This document shows, piece after piece, positions 22,071-34,199 of a stretch of DNA of 64,000 bases. Position 1 is the first letter of the stretch; each line of letters starts with the position of its first letter. The notes under the pieces were generated by a model. The model was not told the DNA's origin, searched no databases, and saw only the letters and a program-made list of their open reading frames with translations. The position numbers were made by a program, and so were the translations under genes. The stretch comes from Sabethes cyaneus (lineage: Eukaryota > Arthropoda > Insecta > Diptera > Culicidae): contig NC_071355.1 in NCBI RefSeq assembly GCF_943734655.1, forward strand, positions 96,913,449-96,977,448, written 5' to 3'.

Positions 22071-23356
22071 AATAATTAAATACATAGGTCAGAAATCAGT
22101 ATTTTACGACCTTACTAGCTGTAGCCCGCGTGCGTTGCTTCACGTTTAACTAACTCTTTACATTCATTGCCATTAAAGATTTCATTCTGCAATTGATTCA
22201 CTTGCTGCATATTTCATGTAATTAACGTTTCATGGTTATTTCTACGCTATACTATTATCATACTTAACGTAGCGCTGCTACGGCTTTTCATTGCTATGCT
22301 GAAGAGGACCACTTCCACTCCATACTATAAGCAATTCATTTCTTATGTAGCCCAATTTACACAAGCGACAGGAAAAGTTCGCCTTCGTTTTCTTCTATCA
22401 AACAGCAATAGGAAATGCCCTTGTTAGAAATCAGGGATTTGTAAAAATCACTTCACAACTTATTTCCCGACGACGACGACCATAACTGTTGATCGTCTGA
22501 CCAATGTTCTCGCCTTCGCAGAAGCCCTGAGCCACAGCATGGTTAACACGTAGTCAATGATCCTGTTATGTTCAATGAAAATGATAATTTCAAACAATGT
22601 CATGCTGGAAAGTTAACCAATTTTGCAGCGAAGTAACTAGTTGAGTGGCAGCAAAAAGTACTCGTACCTACCCGTACAAAAGCTTTAAATTAATTTTTCA
22701 TTGTGTATTCCCAGACGCGTCTGGAAAATGGGAAAAGTTCCTGAAGCAAATTGTTGTTTGCAGTCAACTACAACCGTCGACATAGACAGCGACATAATCC
22801 TCGCCACTGTGACACCTATCTATTCCGTCTTATTTCTGAAACTGGCAGAGATTTTTACATTTTGCTGAATCTTTAAGAAAATCTTTTAAAATTTGTCGAA
22901 AAAACCTTTTTTTGTTTTACTCGGTTCACTTATCTGAACTAATTGAATATGCGTTTGTAAATAATCATATATCTATAATTATGGAGCTTACTTACTTTAC
23001 TCACGAAATAAATTAGATACCTTTTGGAAAGCAGTTATGTTTTATCAATAACTAAAATTTGACGTGGCGGAAAAAAGAGGGCTGTTGCACACTTTTCTCC
23101 ACGTAGTGATGCTCTACAAAATTTCCATTCTGTCGCGAAAGCCAACTGGCACAAAGAGCTTCTTAAGAGAAAGTTTTCTTTTCCTTTTTTGTAAATTTGC
23201 AAACCAATACAATTCTGTTTTGCCAAACTTGTTGAATATCTTGCACATTTTTCCTTCACATTCAAAGTGCTCCATTAGCCATCATCGCTTTAAATTACAA
23301 GTGCTCAATAAATAATGTCCTTCACGTTGAAAATTTTCATCTTTAATTATTTACAG
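22071..23356. other. AT-rich end of the first lectin intron
   Basis: No gene or known element recognised. Frames at 23035-23315 on both strands overlap and lack motifs. The last ~40 bases form the polypyrimidine/acceptor region of the next exon. Confidence 0.5.
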
Positions 23357-23475
23357 ATGCAAATGAGCAGAGTTTGTGTCCAGTAAGCACCGATGACAGC
23401 ATCGAGATCAGTCTTCCCGGAACCGAGATCGAAATCAAGGCACCCGAAAGCTGTACCTGGCCGAACGCTTTGCAG
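23357..23475 (+). CDS. Exon of the SUEL-type lectin-domain protein, second part
   Basis: Acceptor ttatttacag precedes base 23357 and donor cag|gtaagt follows 23475. The first two bases complete the Asp codon begun at 4940. The exon encodes (D)ANEQSLCPVSTDDSIEISLP, then GTEIEIKAPESCTWPNALQ. This continues the domain after the AQYGQSG strand of the previous exon and supplies further cysteines (SLCPV and ESCTW). Length 119 bp, ending in phase 0. In EVA-1-like and latrophilin domains the next segment carries the C-x-G-x-x-x-C core and the GDPC-like motif; that segment is not encoded here, so at least one more exon must follow. I did not find it in the remaining 40 kb by eye. Confidence 0.85.
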
Positions 23476-25389
23476 GTAAGTAAATGAACACATTTTCCCC
23501 TGGTCCGGCGGCAAGAATCCTGCCAAGTAAACTATAACTTTTCAAAGGAGCCATGAACGTGGGCGCGATGACAGCTAAAAAACGCGTTAATTCCTATCTC
23601 GCCGACGCCGAATAGGCGGCACTGTTGGAAGCAGTGCGAATATTTAAGGCCAAACTGAAGGAGCCACATCGCAATTTCCGAGTGTCTGAAGGCAATTAAC
23701 GATCTCAGCGATAAATTATAATTTATGTTAATTACGAAACTGCTGTATAAGTCAGCACCTATTATTTATTAGCAGGAATATATTCACCGACTTCAGATTT
23801 GTGCACTAAATGGCTTTCACTGGAGTATGTTAACTAAGCTAAAGTACCGGGCAATTTTCTATCATGAAAGCTTAACTTCGAGTGACTGGTCAAACTTTCT
23901 AGTAGCTCATTATTTGGAAATTAATGTTTCACATTTCTGATGTTTAAAACCCTGTTCAACCATTGACATTGGAAAATTGTTTCTTTCTAGTACGTTAACG
24001 TAGAATGTGAAAAAATTACATTTACACCCAAAACAAGATTAATGTTGGGTGAGTTGGTTTAATAGAAACACAAAAGTGTGGGAAAAGTAATTTCACTGTT
24101 GCATTCAAACATTTGAGCATCATAATGGCTAATATGTCACCAAACGCCAAGCGGATAATTTAATATTTACCACCAAAGTACCAACGCAATGAAAAGAATT
24201 TTTTCTTTGAATTTTCTCTGCTTGAAACTTTCTGACAGTTTCTCCAACCATAGATAGCTCGAATGTACCAACGCAGACAAAAACAAGAATAAATTCGCAA
24301 TAAACGAAAAGTCACGCGGCCTGGACAGGAGCAAGCAGCACCCGAAGAATCTCAATGAGCGTGCCCAGCGTAAGCCGGAGATGACAAAGTTTACCATACA
24401 GCTTTCACGGAACAGTTCCATTACGTTTCCAATAGTTTACCAGCGGATTACGGCGATAATATCATCTGTCGTGTCCTCTAGCGTAATAACAGGATTATAA
24501 ATAGCCAGCCCATTTCCGTTTCCTGGTGGAATATATTCGCTCATGCCTTCCCGGCGTCGCTCGATGGCTGCAGCAAGACGGAGAACTTATTTGCGGTGAA
24601 CACATAGCCCCACTTACACTCGAACCATATGCTGTTTGCACGAGTGTTTGCCAGTGTATGATCTTGGTGTGCCGGTGGTCAGACAGCATTTCCGCTGTGA
24701 CTGTCTCCTATCGAACCGGCAACCGGCGAGTTTGATGCAGCCAGGAAAGGATTAAGAGAATTTCCTTAAGGTCTGTTCTTACGAAAAGGAGATCCGTTTT
24801 GCAGGCTTTCCGCGATACTGGATGACATTAACCCAATCTGAATAGCGGTCACCGCACAACTTTCCTTCTCCCCTCCATAACCCATTCCCAGGCTAAGTTA
24901 TAAAAGTTGGAAATGGAATATAATATAGTTGGGAAATCATGTGGTATTATCTACAAACTCGCCATTCTGGTTGGGAGCATCGTTTCACCCAAGTACCGCG
25001 CTGGTTTTCATAGTATTATTATTATATCTGCCTTCCAGCGTGTTTGGTAATAATTGAAGCAATTTTAAACGAAAAAAACACTGGAGTGCTGGGCAAGCAG
25101 AAATGCATTGACTTTCGTTAAAAACATTCTTAATTTACAGTAGAGTAGTACGGAAATTTAAGAGAAAACTTTATTTTTCTGAGAAACTATATGAGATAGC
25201 CTTGCAGCCTTGCATCAGAAAAAAAACTATGCTTTATGAAAGACCATTCATTCGGTATAATTGACGATTGAGGTTGATACTAATTTTGTTGATAATTGCA
25301 AAGCTAACTTTTTTGTTTAACGAGCAACGGCATTTTTTAGCTTCGAAAACAATTGCGCATTTTGGGTTTATTCTCAGGCCCCTCATTTA
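23476..25389. other. Intron after the second lectin exon
   Basis: Contains a GC-richer zone at about 24280-24740 with short frames on both strands but no domain. 23540-23710 is also somewhat GC-rich. No mobile element recognised. Confidence 0.45.
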
Positions 25390-25735
25390 TCCTTCCATCA
25401 TGCTGCATTCTATATTTACCCTTTGAAGCCTCTTGACAGTGCAAAAGTCTCTCCTATAGTTAAGTGTACTGGTCAGAGGAACGAGTGAGTCCTCGCCAGG
25501 GACGGCTATAATATGGGATAGTTCTAGCAGCGAGGAATAAGTGGGTAAAGTAGATCAAGCGTTGAAGGGAGGATAAACCCCAATACACACAAGCATGCGT
25601 AAAATTTAATAAGCATGTCGCTCATTCAATAGTGATTATAGCAAAAAGAAAAGTGTAGGTCATAAAGCAAACACCCGGGTGATATCACAATAGATCAACT
25701 ATACTGGTTGCAGTGATGAGTCCACACATGGAAAA
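25390..25735. repeat. Dispersed repeat, copy 1 of 2
   Basis: Aligns over ~345 bp in the same orientation with 55994-56340: shared words include gagtcctcgcca, gagtgggtaaagtaga, caagca(t/c)gc, aacacccggg(t/c)gatatcacaa and gcagtgatgagtcca. No terminal inverted repeats or coding frame are visible. It may be the untranslated end of a LINE or an LTR fragment; not classified. Confidence 0.75.
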
Positions 25736-26837
25736 AATGACATGACAATATGCAGTATTTTGACTGGTCGCTATGGTGGCTAAAAAGCTGTGTTTAAGGT
25801 CTGATTTATTAGCGCGCACTTAGGATTTAACGTATCATTACAAAAATAAATCTAATTGTGTCCGATTGCACGAGCTTACTGGCCGAACGATAAATCAGTC
25901 AACTAAAACTAAAACTTGACACATTCCTTTTTGCATTTAAAAACGTGTGTGTTTGCATGCAGAATGATGAAGGAATTCCTCTATATTGAATTTGACATTT
26001 GCTCTTCACTTATCAAAATGGCGTGTTTGCAAGAGAAGCAACGTATCAATTTTTTTCTTCCATATCGTGCAAATCTGAATTACTCGAATGTCGAGTTAAC
26101 GAACTCATTAGAAGTGTCGATAGCCAGGAAGGCTGTGTCGGAAGAATTTGAAAGTCGTAAGTCGCAGCGATGATAAACAGAATGACCAGCGCTTTCAAGC
26201 GAACTTCAACTTCTTCGTCCGAGATGTCACAAACAAACTAGAAATGTCGTCTACAACCGAGCACTGCGCTGAGAAGCGAGCCGGCCTCTCGACTTATAAA
26301 AAAGGAAGTGAGACATTTTCAAGCATCTGAAGCTGTCAAAGTCTGCTAAGAATTATCTGGTTTAACAAGCTATCTGTAGTAAAATTTTTACTGCAATCGA
26401 GACCATCAACCAGGAAATTTACGTAAACGAGTAGCGTAAAGTCAAATAGGTGACAACGCACGCCAAGCTAAACAAAGTTCAACGCCTTGCATGTTTGTCA
26501 GAGACTAGCGTCATGCGCTCAATACTAACTGCAGCCATGGAGGCAATGTACATCTTCATGTAAAGAAGGAAGCCGAACTCGGTTCACTAAGGTTGCAAAG
26601 GTGTCATAACATACTTGAAGGAGGCCAAATTGGCCACCTTCGCGTATTAAGAGAGTTCAAATTACCACCCCTAGTAACGATAATCTCTTACTGGGTGGAG
26701 GCACAGCATAACATGGTTATTCCATTTACCATATAGTAGATATAGTATAATTGATACATTGATACGTATGGAACAATGGAGGACCCGTTCTTTCATCCGG
26801 AACCATCTGTTTCTTTACAAATGGATAATAAATTGGG
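25736..26837. other. Intron sequence, no gene recognised
   Basis: Frames at 25916-26173 and 26148-26330 (+) show no known domain. Sequence just upstream of 26838 may belong to the I-clade relic but cannot be read. Confidence 0.4.
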
Positions 26838-27440
26838 GCTTGCTCCGGAGTCTACGGACCCAGGATAAAGAAGGCTCTTCCACTAAACAAATGGCCCTCC
26901 GTTTTCCAAGCGGAAGTATATGGAATATACATCTGCGCCAAGCTATGTCTAAAACGAAAGTATAGGCATGCAAAAGTCGATATCTTTACGGACAGCCAGG
27001 CTACATTGGCTCTCAAGTCCACTAAATGTGCATCCAAATTAGTTAAAATTAGTTAAGGATAAGCTCAGTAGTTCATTGGCCCCGAACCGTTTCTGGGCAC
27101 CTCCATATCCACTGTCAAAGGCGAATTAGGTACTAACCTGGGGAAAAGCTAGAAGTAGCATCCAGCTGACATCAAGCGCAGGACTGTAGACAAGTTAAAC
27201 AATTTATCTACCCAGACCTTGCAGTAGTTAAATAACTACTTACCTTAACGCGTAGTGAACAGCGCACAATCATGGGATTCCTAACCGGACATTGTCCCTC
27301 TCTTTACCATTTAAAGAGAATTGATAAGGTCTTTTCTGACATTTACCGCTATTGCAATTTAGAACTAGCAAGTTCAGCGCACTTGCTCTGCTCCCGTGGA
27401 GCTGTTGCGACTTCCAGGTACACTAATTTAAAAGTAACGT
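26838..27440 (+). mobile_element. I-clade LINE relic: RNase H domain and C-terminus
   Basis: Successive frames read ACSGVYGPRIKKALPLNKWP and FQAEVYGI (with the RNase H Glu), then VDIFTDSQATLALKSTKCAS (with the RNase H Asp), and after a damaged part FLTGHCPSLYHLKRI with SAHLLCSRGA, the cysteine-bearing tail that follows RNase H in I-type/Outcast-type elements. The tail's first Cys pair is degraded. Frameshifts and a short duplication (aaaattagtta repeated near 27036-27056) break it. No reverse transcriptase remains upstream. Confidence 0.75.
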
Positions 27441-28191
27441 GGTTTCGAGATATTCAGCATGCAAGAGGAAAAATGAAAATAGTTGTGTGAGGTCACCTGC
27501 AAGATTCATCAGCGTCGGCTCTGGAGCTGGCGGGACTGACGGATTATCCTAAAAGAGTGAGTAATTGAGCCGTCCAAAGAAATTCTCAAGGCTGTCCGCA
27601 AGGCGCAAGCTAGACGTCCCAAGCAACACAGTTTGTTATAGAATAGTATAACATTACATGCATCAGAACTTCTCTATTACCAGTAAAGCGCAAAAAATTG
27701 AAGTCTAATGAAACAACAATTGAAAGAAGTATGAATTAGGTTACTTCATACCATTTTAAAACGTTATTATAGCATAAGCTACAACTTGTTCTTCCAGTAG
27801 TTTAAATTTAGTATAATGGAGACATAATAAAAACTTCGTGTTGACATGTTGACAAAAACAAACATTATTCATTTGATATGAGCTGTCAAATAAATTCATG
27901 TTATCACAAAACATCTCAAAACCTTAATAATAACGATACATGTTTTCAAAGTACGTTTATAGTACTCTTAAGCGACTACTATCAATGAAGATTATTTTCT
28001 AACTTGTTTTGTGTGTTACTTGGGGTTGGAGTTGAACTCTTGATCGTCAACTGCGGTTGAGGGTCATTCGGAAAATCAATGCTGATCTCTTCATCACGGA
28101 TTGTGCTTTGGCGAAAAAACTGAATAGGGACCGCTGTACTGTACGGCGAATCCGTTACCGAATAAGTGTGTAGCCTAACAGAAGCTTAAAA
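27441..28191. other. Intron sequence, no gene recognised
   Basis: AT-rich with no recognisable element or RNA structure. Confidence 0.5.
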
Positions 28192-28400
28192 CAATAAAAA
28201 AGCAAAGCCATAGGTATAAACGTCCTTCAGAACTTACCCTTCTTTATCGAAAGATTTCGCAACCGGTTATTAAAGTACAGGAAAATTACGAGGCTAGTGC
28301 AAAGATCCTATTAACTCTGTAGCGACACCGCCCAGTCGAGATTCGAACATACGATGACTGACTTGTTCCACTGGCACTTTCCGTGACGCTTAGTAATCCG
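28192..28400 (-). mobile_element. tRNA-derived SINE copy (minus)
   Basis: On the minus strand a B-box-like cgtatgttcgaatctcgact is followed by gggcggtg, then by the tail words ttcctgtacttt, ggttgcgaaatc, aagggtaagttct and ggacgtttatacc. These align with copies at 16608-16812 (+) and 60958-61065 (-). Ends in AAAGCAAAGCC-type tail sequence. Confidence 0.75.
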
Positions 28401-29153
28401 GGACAAGCCATCCAAATCCGGGAAGTCCCGCATAATCCGGGAAGTCTGGTCAGCCTAGGGTATGAGCAATTCGTAAACTGTTTACCGTTCTGATTCAAAC
28501 TTAGAACAGCCTCAAACTGCGAACAGAATAAAATGCACGTTAATATCGCTAATATGATAAAATATTATGCTTATCGTACACCACTGTGTTCGTTGGAATG
28601 TCCTCTATCCGGTAAGGAATGATATTGAACTGTAGGACTTCTTGTAAGAAATCAGCAGACGCTGGAAAAAAGTGAGAACTTAGATTTTAACTTGGTTCGC
28701 ATGCTCTTAGCATTTCGTGCAAAAGTAGCTGTTATTTCGTAAGCCACTCTCAATGCATCCCCAGTAAACAATTTGGTTTGTATATTTCGGTTGCAACTGA
28801 GAGATACGAATTCATATCCGCACGAAAAAGTTATATTTCACACCACATAAGAACATATGAGTACCAAAGTGGAGGCAATATACGTGCAAAAATTTTGATA
28901 ACTCTGCCTTACATTCTATACAACAATTTTTGGAACGCGCAACTTAATAATCCTTAATATACGATTAAGATATATCTAAATGTTACAGTCATTTATACTA
29001 CTTTACAATTCACAGCAATAAGTTGTATATGACGACACGCACGACCGCAAATCAACTTATTGTACACTTCGCCTTGACATACTCTAATCATTATGCAATT
29101 CCAATGTAAAATGGACATGCATACGACTTAATGTGAACTTTCTATTCCGATCT
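28401..29153. other. Intron sequence, no gene recognised
   Basis: At 28401-28450 the word aatccgggaa(a/c)-like sequence is repeated two to three times (atccgggacaagcc, atccgggaagtcccgc, atccgggaagtctgg), a short degenerate tandem. The rest is AT-rich and unassigned. Confidence 0.5.
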
Positions 29154-29353
29154 AGTGTTATCTGGGTCGTCCTGACGCGGGTTTAGGCAATTGTGGTGCA
29201 CTTGTCCGTCCGGCTCGCTGCCTGCCGGGCGTTGAAGATGTGGAAGCCGGCACGATTTTTGGACTAACCAGAAGAAAACATCTACCTCTGCCACGTCGCG
29301 AATTGAAGTTTCGGCCGATCCTTGAACAAACTCAATACCTTCCTGGCCTTCGC
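29154..29353 (+). other. GC-rich segment with an uninterrupted ATG-less frame
   Basis: A 66-codon + strand frame without start codon runs from 29154 to a stop at 29353 (within it: GRPDAGLGNCGALVRPARCL and GVEDVEAGTIFGLTRRKHLP). It contrasts with the AT-rich flanks. I recognise no domain. It abuts the tail of a minus-strand LINE and could be part of an older element or of a host exon. Confidence 0.25.
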
Positions 29354-29354
29354 T

Positions 29355-30600
29355 AGATCTTACTTACTTACTTATGTGTCCGTGTCCGCCGGTCCGGCAG
29401 AACAAAGGGATGAAATGAGAGATCTTCACTGCCGACGGTTACCCGCCATGGATTTCACCTGTCCCCAGAACAGGTTCTCGTTTACAGCCCGGATGTCGTT
29501 GGCTAAGTTGCGTCGCCATGAGCCTCTGGGTCTGCCGCGCAAAATGACTCATGATTTCAGGTTTCTAGCTTATGTTTTATGAAAATACACCATGAATAAT
29601 AATCATGATATCACGAACTTCTTGTAGTACAATACAACGCAAAATCATGAACTATTATTCATGGTTTTGAGCTGCCTGATATGGAAGTTCAATCTTGATT
29701 TGACAGCAGTTCAAACTTCATGATTTCAAGATTTTGTTCATGGTAGCGGAATCAGATTTCTTTCCGTGCAGCAGTAAACCTAATAGGGTCGGGCAAGACG
29801 CCGTTTTGTAACTCTTTGCACGAGAACGCCTCGTACTGAGCCTCGATGAAATGGAACTCTACACCTAAGTGCACCACAGATGTTTTCGTTGTTGAGTCGG
29901 TCAAACGCTTTTTCTAAATCAACGAAGACCAGCAGAAGAGAGTCCTGGAATTCGTTAATCTACTCCAATATCGCGGATGCGGATCCAAATGCGGATCGTT
30001 GTGATACGGTTTAAACATGGCCAGCACGGAATCCAGCTTACTGCCTTCAAAGAGAAGCGTTGATCTTCTTCTGGGTCCGGTTGAGGATTACCTTACAGAG
30101 TACTTTCAAAGTAATACAGAGCAACGTGATACCACGGCAGTTATCGCATTCAGTTGAGTTTCCTTTTTTACGCTTTGCATCCAGTCCACAGAAAAAATTG
30201 TGGTATCCCATATAAATATTGCTGAAAAGCTGATGCATCATCTGGGCTGACAAAGATGGGTCAGCTTTGCGCATCTCGGCTGAAATACAGTCTATCCCTG
30301 GCGCTCTGTTGAATTTTATACTTTTGATAGCTGCTTCAATTTTATCCTGTGATGGCGCCACAGAGTTGACAGTTGACCCGATTAATGTGACGAACTATTG
30401 GCGTCATGCGCTACTGGTTTTGTTGTTCTCTGATATTTGAAACTCAAAAGGGTTGTTCAAAATGACCAATTCGACTGCGTGAATCTCTACCGGTCTCCTT
30501 GAAAGGCTTCACCATATAGGACACCGTCAAATTATGGATTTCCAGGTGGTTTCCGATCCATCTATGGAATTCACGTTGGAGCACCATTTACCAGATTGTG
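29355..30600 (-). mobile_element. Second RTE-like LINE lineage, minus strand
   Basis: The 104-codon frame 30361-30047 reads IEAAIKSIKFNRAPGIDCIS, then DNCRGITLLCITLKVLCKVI; this is RT start through motif NYRGITLL (here NCRGITLL). Further along on the same strand, 29960-29860 encodes a broken DFEKAFD-like motif. The 3' end is at 29355-29560, ending in a (TAAGT)n-type simple tail seen on the + strand as ttacttacttactta (29361-29375). A hairpin-bearing insert at ~29561-29790 interrupts it. Wording differs clearly from copies 1-3, hence a separate lineage. Confidence 0.75.
29561..29790. mobile_element. Small palindrome-bearing insertion (MITE-like)
   Basis: Interrupts the minus-strand LINE. It contains inverted words CCATGAATAATAATCATGAT (29590-29609) and the inverse at 29643-29664, plus several ATCATGAnnT/TTCATGATTTCA repeats. 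Exact ends and a target duplication could not be fixed. Confidence 0.45.
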
Positions 30601-31435
30601 ATGAAATTCTGCCAACGTAAACATTACATTCTTAGTTAGTTTCAGTCGAAACTTCATCAAATTTTACTCGCTAAAAAATTGCAATCTAACCAACGAGTCG
30701 TACATTTTTCGAGTGCAGTCTCAAGCTTTAGGCAGATTTTGAAAGCATTCGTAATAGTTAAGCGTAGATTTTCTGTTGGATATATATATTCCTGCATTAT
30801 TTTGGGTTAGGACATGACATGATATACATCCCAGTTGAGTGTTATTTTACCCGGGTTAAAAAGAGACACAACTTTTTAAGGAAGGCTACTACTTTTCTAC
30901 TGAGGCATATTGCCTGCTGCAATGTCTCCTTCAAGTTGAATACCTACGTAAGAATGCCACAGCCTCCCTGGCTTTGGCTCATTTTTAGTCAACAATGAAA
31001 AATTACTGAATATTGACGGTACACCATAAAACCAACGAGTTTATTAATTAAAGAAAGAATACAAAAACATTTAAAAGCATTGGTAGTCCAACCATGTTAG
31101 GTACATATCGGTTTAAACATATTTGGTACATTAAAACGAATATTTCACCGTCCGGTTCGGTCCGGCGATGTAATGCTACTGAAACAAACGATTTTGAGCT
31201 TTTGACCTAGCTCTAGAGAGTAACGACCGATTTCGTACCAACGCACCAGTTATTACTCCCGACACATAAATCTTCCAACACTCTTCTAGTACAGTTCGTT
31301 TGTAAGATCCTTGCTGAACTACTTTTTGAAAATGGTTTATTGTCGCTTTAGTCAGTCAGGTTCGTAGTCAACATTTTTTTCAACTGTGTTGTTAGTATAA
31401 TTATTGTGCAATTTTATTACCAATAGTGTAAACTC
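30601..31435. other. No gene recognised
   Basis: AT-rich intron-like sequence. It contains no recognisable element. Confidence 0.5.
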
Positions 31436-31615
31436 AAGTCTTTTTTACACGGTTTAGTTTTACGATTTTTGAATTAACGCGGTGTTTTATGACGATCTTT
31501 AAATTAACACGGTTTATTTTATGACGATTTTTGAATTAACGCGGTTTTTACAACATTTTTCGAATTAACGCGATTTTTTTTAAACGGTTTTTTACACAGC
31601 ACGTATCCCCCGTGT
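31436..31615. repeat. ~30-bp tandem array with ACACGGTTT motif
   Basis: AATTAAC(G/A)CGGTTTTTT-like units begin at about 31472, 31502, 31534 and 31563 (spacing 29-32 bp). The left edge, actcaagtcttttttacacg, is nearly the same as the arm of the palindromic MITE at 51189-51391, and the right edge reads CGTGTTAATAAAAACTTG. This suggests a related element whose interior is expanded into an array. Confidence 0.7.
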
Positions 31616-33647
31616 TAATAAAAACTTGTATGTATGTTTTAAATAATATGACATAAATAGATATGGCAATTGATGGTAATTATGATCTCGAGTTGTCACT
31701 GTGGACCGGTTTGTTTTTCCCGCACAAGGATGCTCAAGAAAATAAAATCGTATAAACTAATTACTTTGATTACAAGACAGAAATCTGCTCAGCTCTGCCA
31801 TGTGATAATATTTACTTACTGACAGACAATAAACTTTTCTCAAGAACATAGACGTCATGTGCAGCGTCACTGTCTAAAGCTATTCGAATTGGATTGATTT
31901 ATCATTACTACTATTGAACGTGTGGCAAATATTCGTCGCAGTAATCCATTTAGTTTCCTGCATCTCCTGTACCTAGATGATTCAATTTGTCACGTAAGAA
32001 AAACGTGATAGGAATTATCGATTCAGACACGATGCTCTTAAAACGTGTTGATAAAGAAAATGGTGTTCAGTGAGGTATACCTAAAGACAACGTGATCTAA
32101 TTGATTCGATCTGTTTTATGTTTTTCGCGCCTTATAAAAATTTTGAAACAATAATTTATAAGTTGTCAAATGAGATAATTGAGTCCACAAAGGATAATCT
32201 CAAATGAATTAAGTTAAAAAATGTGTAATTAAAAGGTTATTGTGTGCCATAATATCAATGAAAACTATTCAAGTTTTAAAAAAACTATCATCTTGGGCAA
32301 TAAACTAACCTAGCTACGTGCCTGTATCTAATCAAAATGGTAAGTTCTATTGGTACTAAATTCGTACATCGGTTGCGAACTTCATTATCTGGATACAAGA
32401 AAAATGCGATGGTATTTGTGGTAAAATATTGCTTTTTCATAATCAACTACCGGTCGTCCCTCTCGTTAGGAACTGTAGAACAGACAGCAAGCCGGACTCA
32501 GCTGCTACGTTTGGTACTGAATTGCATTGTGTTGATAGATCGGTAGGCGAGGCAAAGTTTTACCGTGCCGTAAAACATGAACCATTATGGCACAGCCGCA
32601 CATTCTGTACGGTTTAATCCTTTAAATTAAGCTTCGACTGTCGTTATAAACTTTACCGTTCTTGAAATGTGACTGCCGCTTTTTAGACGCAACGGCAAGC
32701 CGGAACGTATCACTAGCGACGGAACTCGGTGATGATGAACACAGCCTGGCTGGCGGGTCATAATTTTGAGAACGTGAAAATTTGCCTCGATGATATGACC
32801 AGATCCGCTTTGGAGAGAAGCTGCTTTCTCGCACGTGTTATGTCATGTGTGCTTTATGCCACGTGAGTTGTGATGAGAGCGCTTGTTCCTGTCGAGATTC
32901 CTTTGTCTTCCAGTCTAGTACACGGCACGCTTCGCCGAAAAGCGAAATGATACTGTCATGTTTTGATGGATGACGGGGCGACGGTAGTGGCGACATAAGC
33001 AGAGTACGCTAAACCGATTTTCCCGCCAGCGTAATTCCTGGCGGGTTGCTCTAATTTTCAGTTTATGGCCAAATAAATAGGCAATCTGTGCATTTAAATA
33101 TTAAATAACAGCTGCCGGCGGACGAGTATGATGTGAATTGGTACCTATGTGTTTATGTGCATATTACGTTTAATAAAAATAAAATGGAAATTTTTATGTT
33201 TGAATATTTTAGCATCAACAATTCAAGTTGAATCGTGCAAGTTAAATCAGTACCCTTTTCGATTTTACTACTAAGTACCAAGTTTTGACATCATAAACTC
33301 TTAAAGCTTGAACTTATGAAATTGCTAAAAGAAATGACTGCCTTCAAAGGGGTCTACACCTGGAGTGGCTAGTCACATGCCAACATATAAGCAATTCGTG
33401 CGCGTTTAGTTTGTATTGTCGCTTCAAGCCATGTAGCATCGGAAATATATCACAAATCTCTACGAACAGAGTTAGTTCGCCCTCCACGAACTGTAGTGTT
33501 AGTTGTTAGTTTGTGTCACTACCACCACACTGCAACACAGTTTTGGTACTTTTAGTTGCAATGATTTATTCATAACCGATAATAGACATATAATTAGTAA
33601 TAATTAGCAACAACACCTTTATAACAACTGTGTTAGCAGGGCGGGCT
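31616..33647. other. No gene recognised
   Basis: Mostly AT-rich. A GC-richer zone at about 32640-33060 has short frames on both strands without domains. Confidence 0.45.
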
Positions 33648-33777
33648 AGGTCCAACTCCAAGCTGAGATCCAATTCCAAGTCCAACTCCACGTTTAGAGC
33701 CAACTCTAAGCTCAACTCCAAGTTTAATTCCAAGTCTATGTCAAACTCTAAGTTCAGATCCAATTCTAAGTCTTGTT
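33648..33777. repeat. 12-bp minisatellite (TCCAAnTCCAAG type)
   Basis: Runs of AACTCCAAG, AATTCCAAG and AGATCCAAT words with a 12-bp period or its 6-bp fraction. The repetitive LELDLNLE-type translation on the minus strand is a by-product. The inverse unit (TTGGACTTGAA) makes up 50920-51184. Confidence 0.8.
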
Positions 33778-34199
33778 GCAAAAATCTGTCTAACGTAGTA
33801 CATTATCAGCCAGTCCTATCTGTTATTTTGTCATTATTTCCATATATCATACTTGAAATGTTTATTAAAAATCCGTAAATATTCAATCTTCTCCTTTATC
33901 TGCTCAGAGCTGGAGTGACTCGTGCGGTATCAAGAACTTGACTCCATTGCATTGTACTCAATCTTGGGCTACTCGTCACCAATTCGTTGAGCGTGTCGAA
34001 CACGCAAGTCGGATCGAGACATCTAACACGATGAGCCCTACCATACCCATGTGACGTTGACCAGGTATACGATGAGAATCTCTAGAGGTTGTGCTGGTCG
34101 CACGTGGTGGGCTTATAGGCTTGTTCCACTCTTCACTTTCAGTCTAATTCCCGTCAAAACTAGTCCGCAACACCTTTCGGACACAGGCAAGTGCACGTA

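Larger units (their letters stand above)
4941..23356 (+). other. 18.4-kb intron of the SUEL-lectin gene
   Basis: Donor gtaagt at 4941 and acceptor ttatttacag ending at 23356. The split codon is consistent across the junction. The intron contains the composite repeat at 6660-9140, LINE fragments, a SINE, the nested RTE/hAT/R1 cluster and a mariner relic listed separately. The size is inferred from the two flanking exons; an unseen small exon inside cannot be excluded, although the uninterrupted phase match argues against one. Confidence 0.75.

Noticed and set aside
31436..31615. Possible CRISPR-like array of ~30-bp repeats
   Set aside because: Units are contiguous and degenerate with no spacers; the setting is a eukaryotic intron.
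33566..33878. Repetitive Leu/Glu/Asp frame (minus) and Ser/Asn/Lys frame (plus)
   Set aside because: By-product of the 12-bp minisatellite; both strands open for the same reason.
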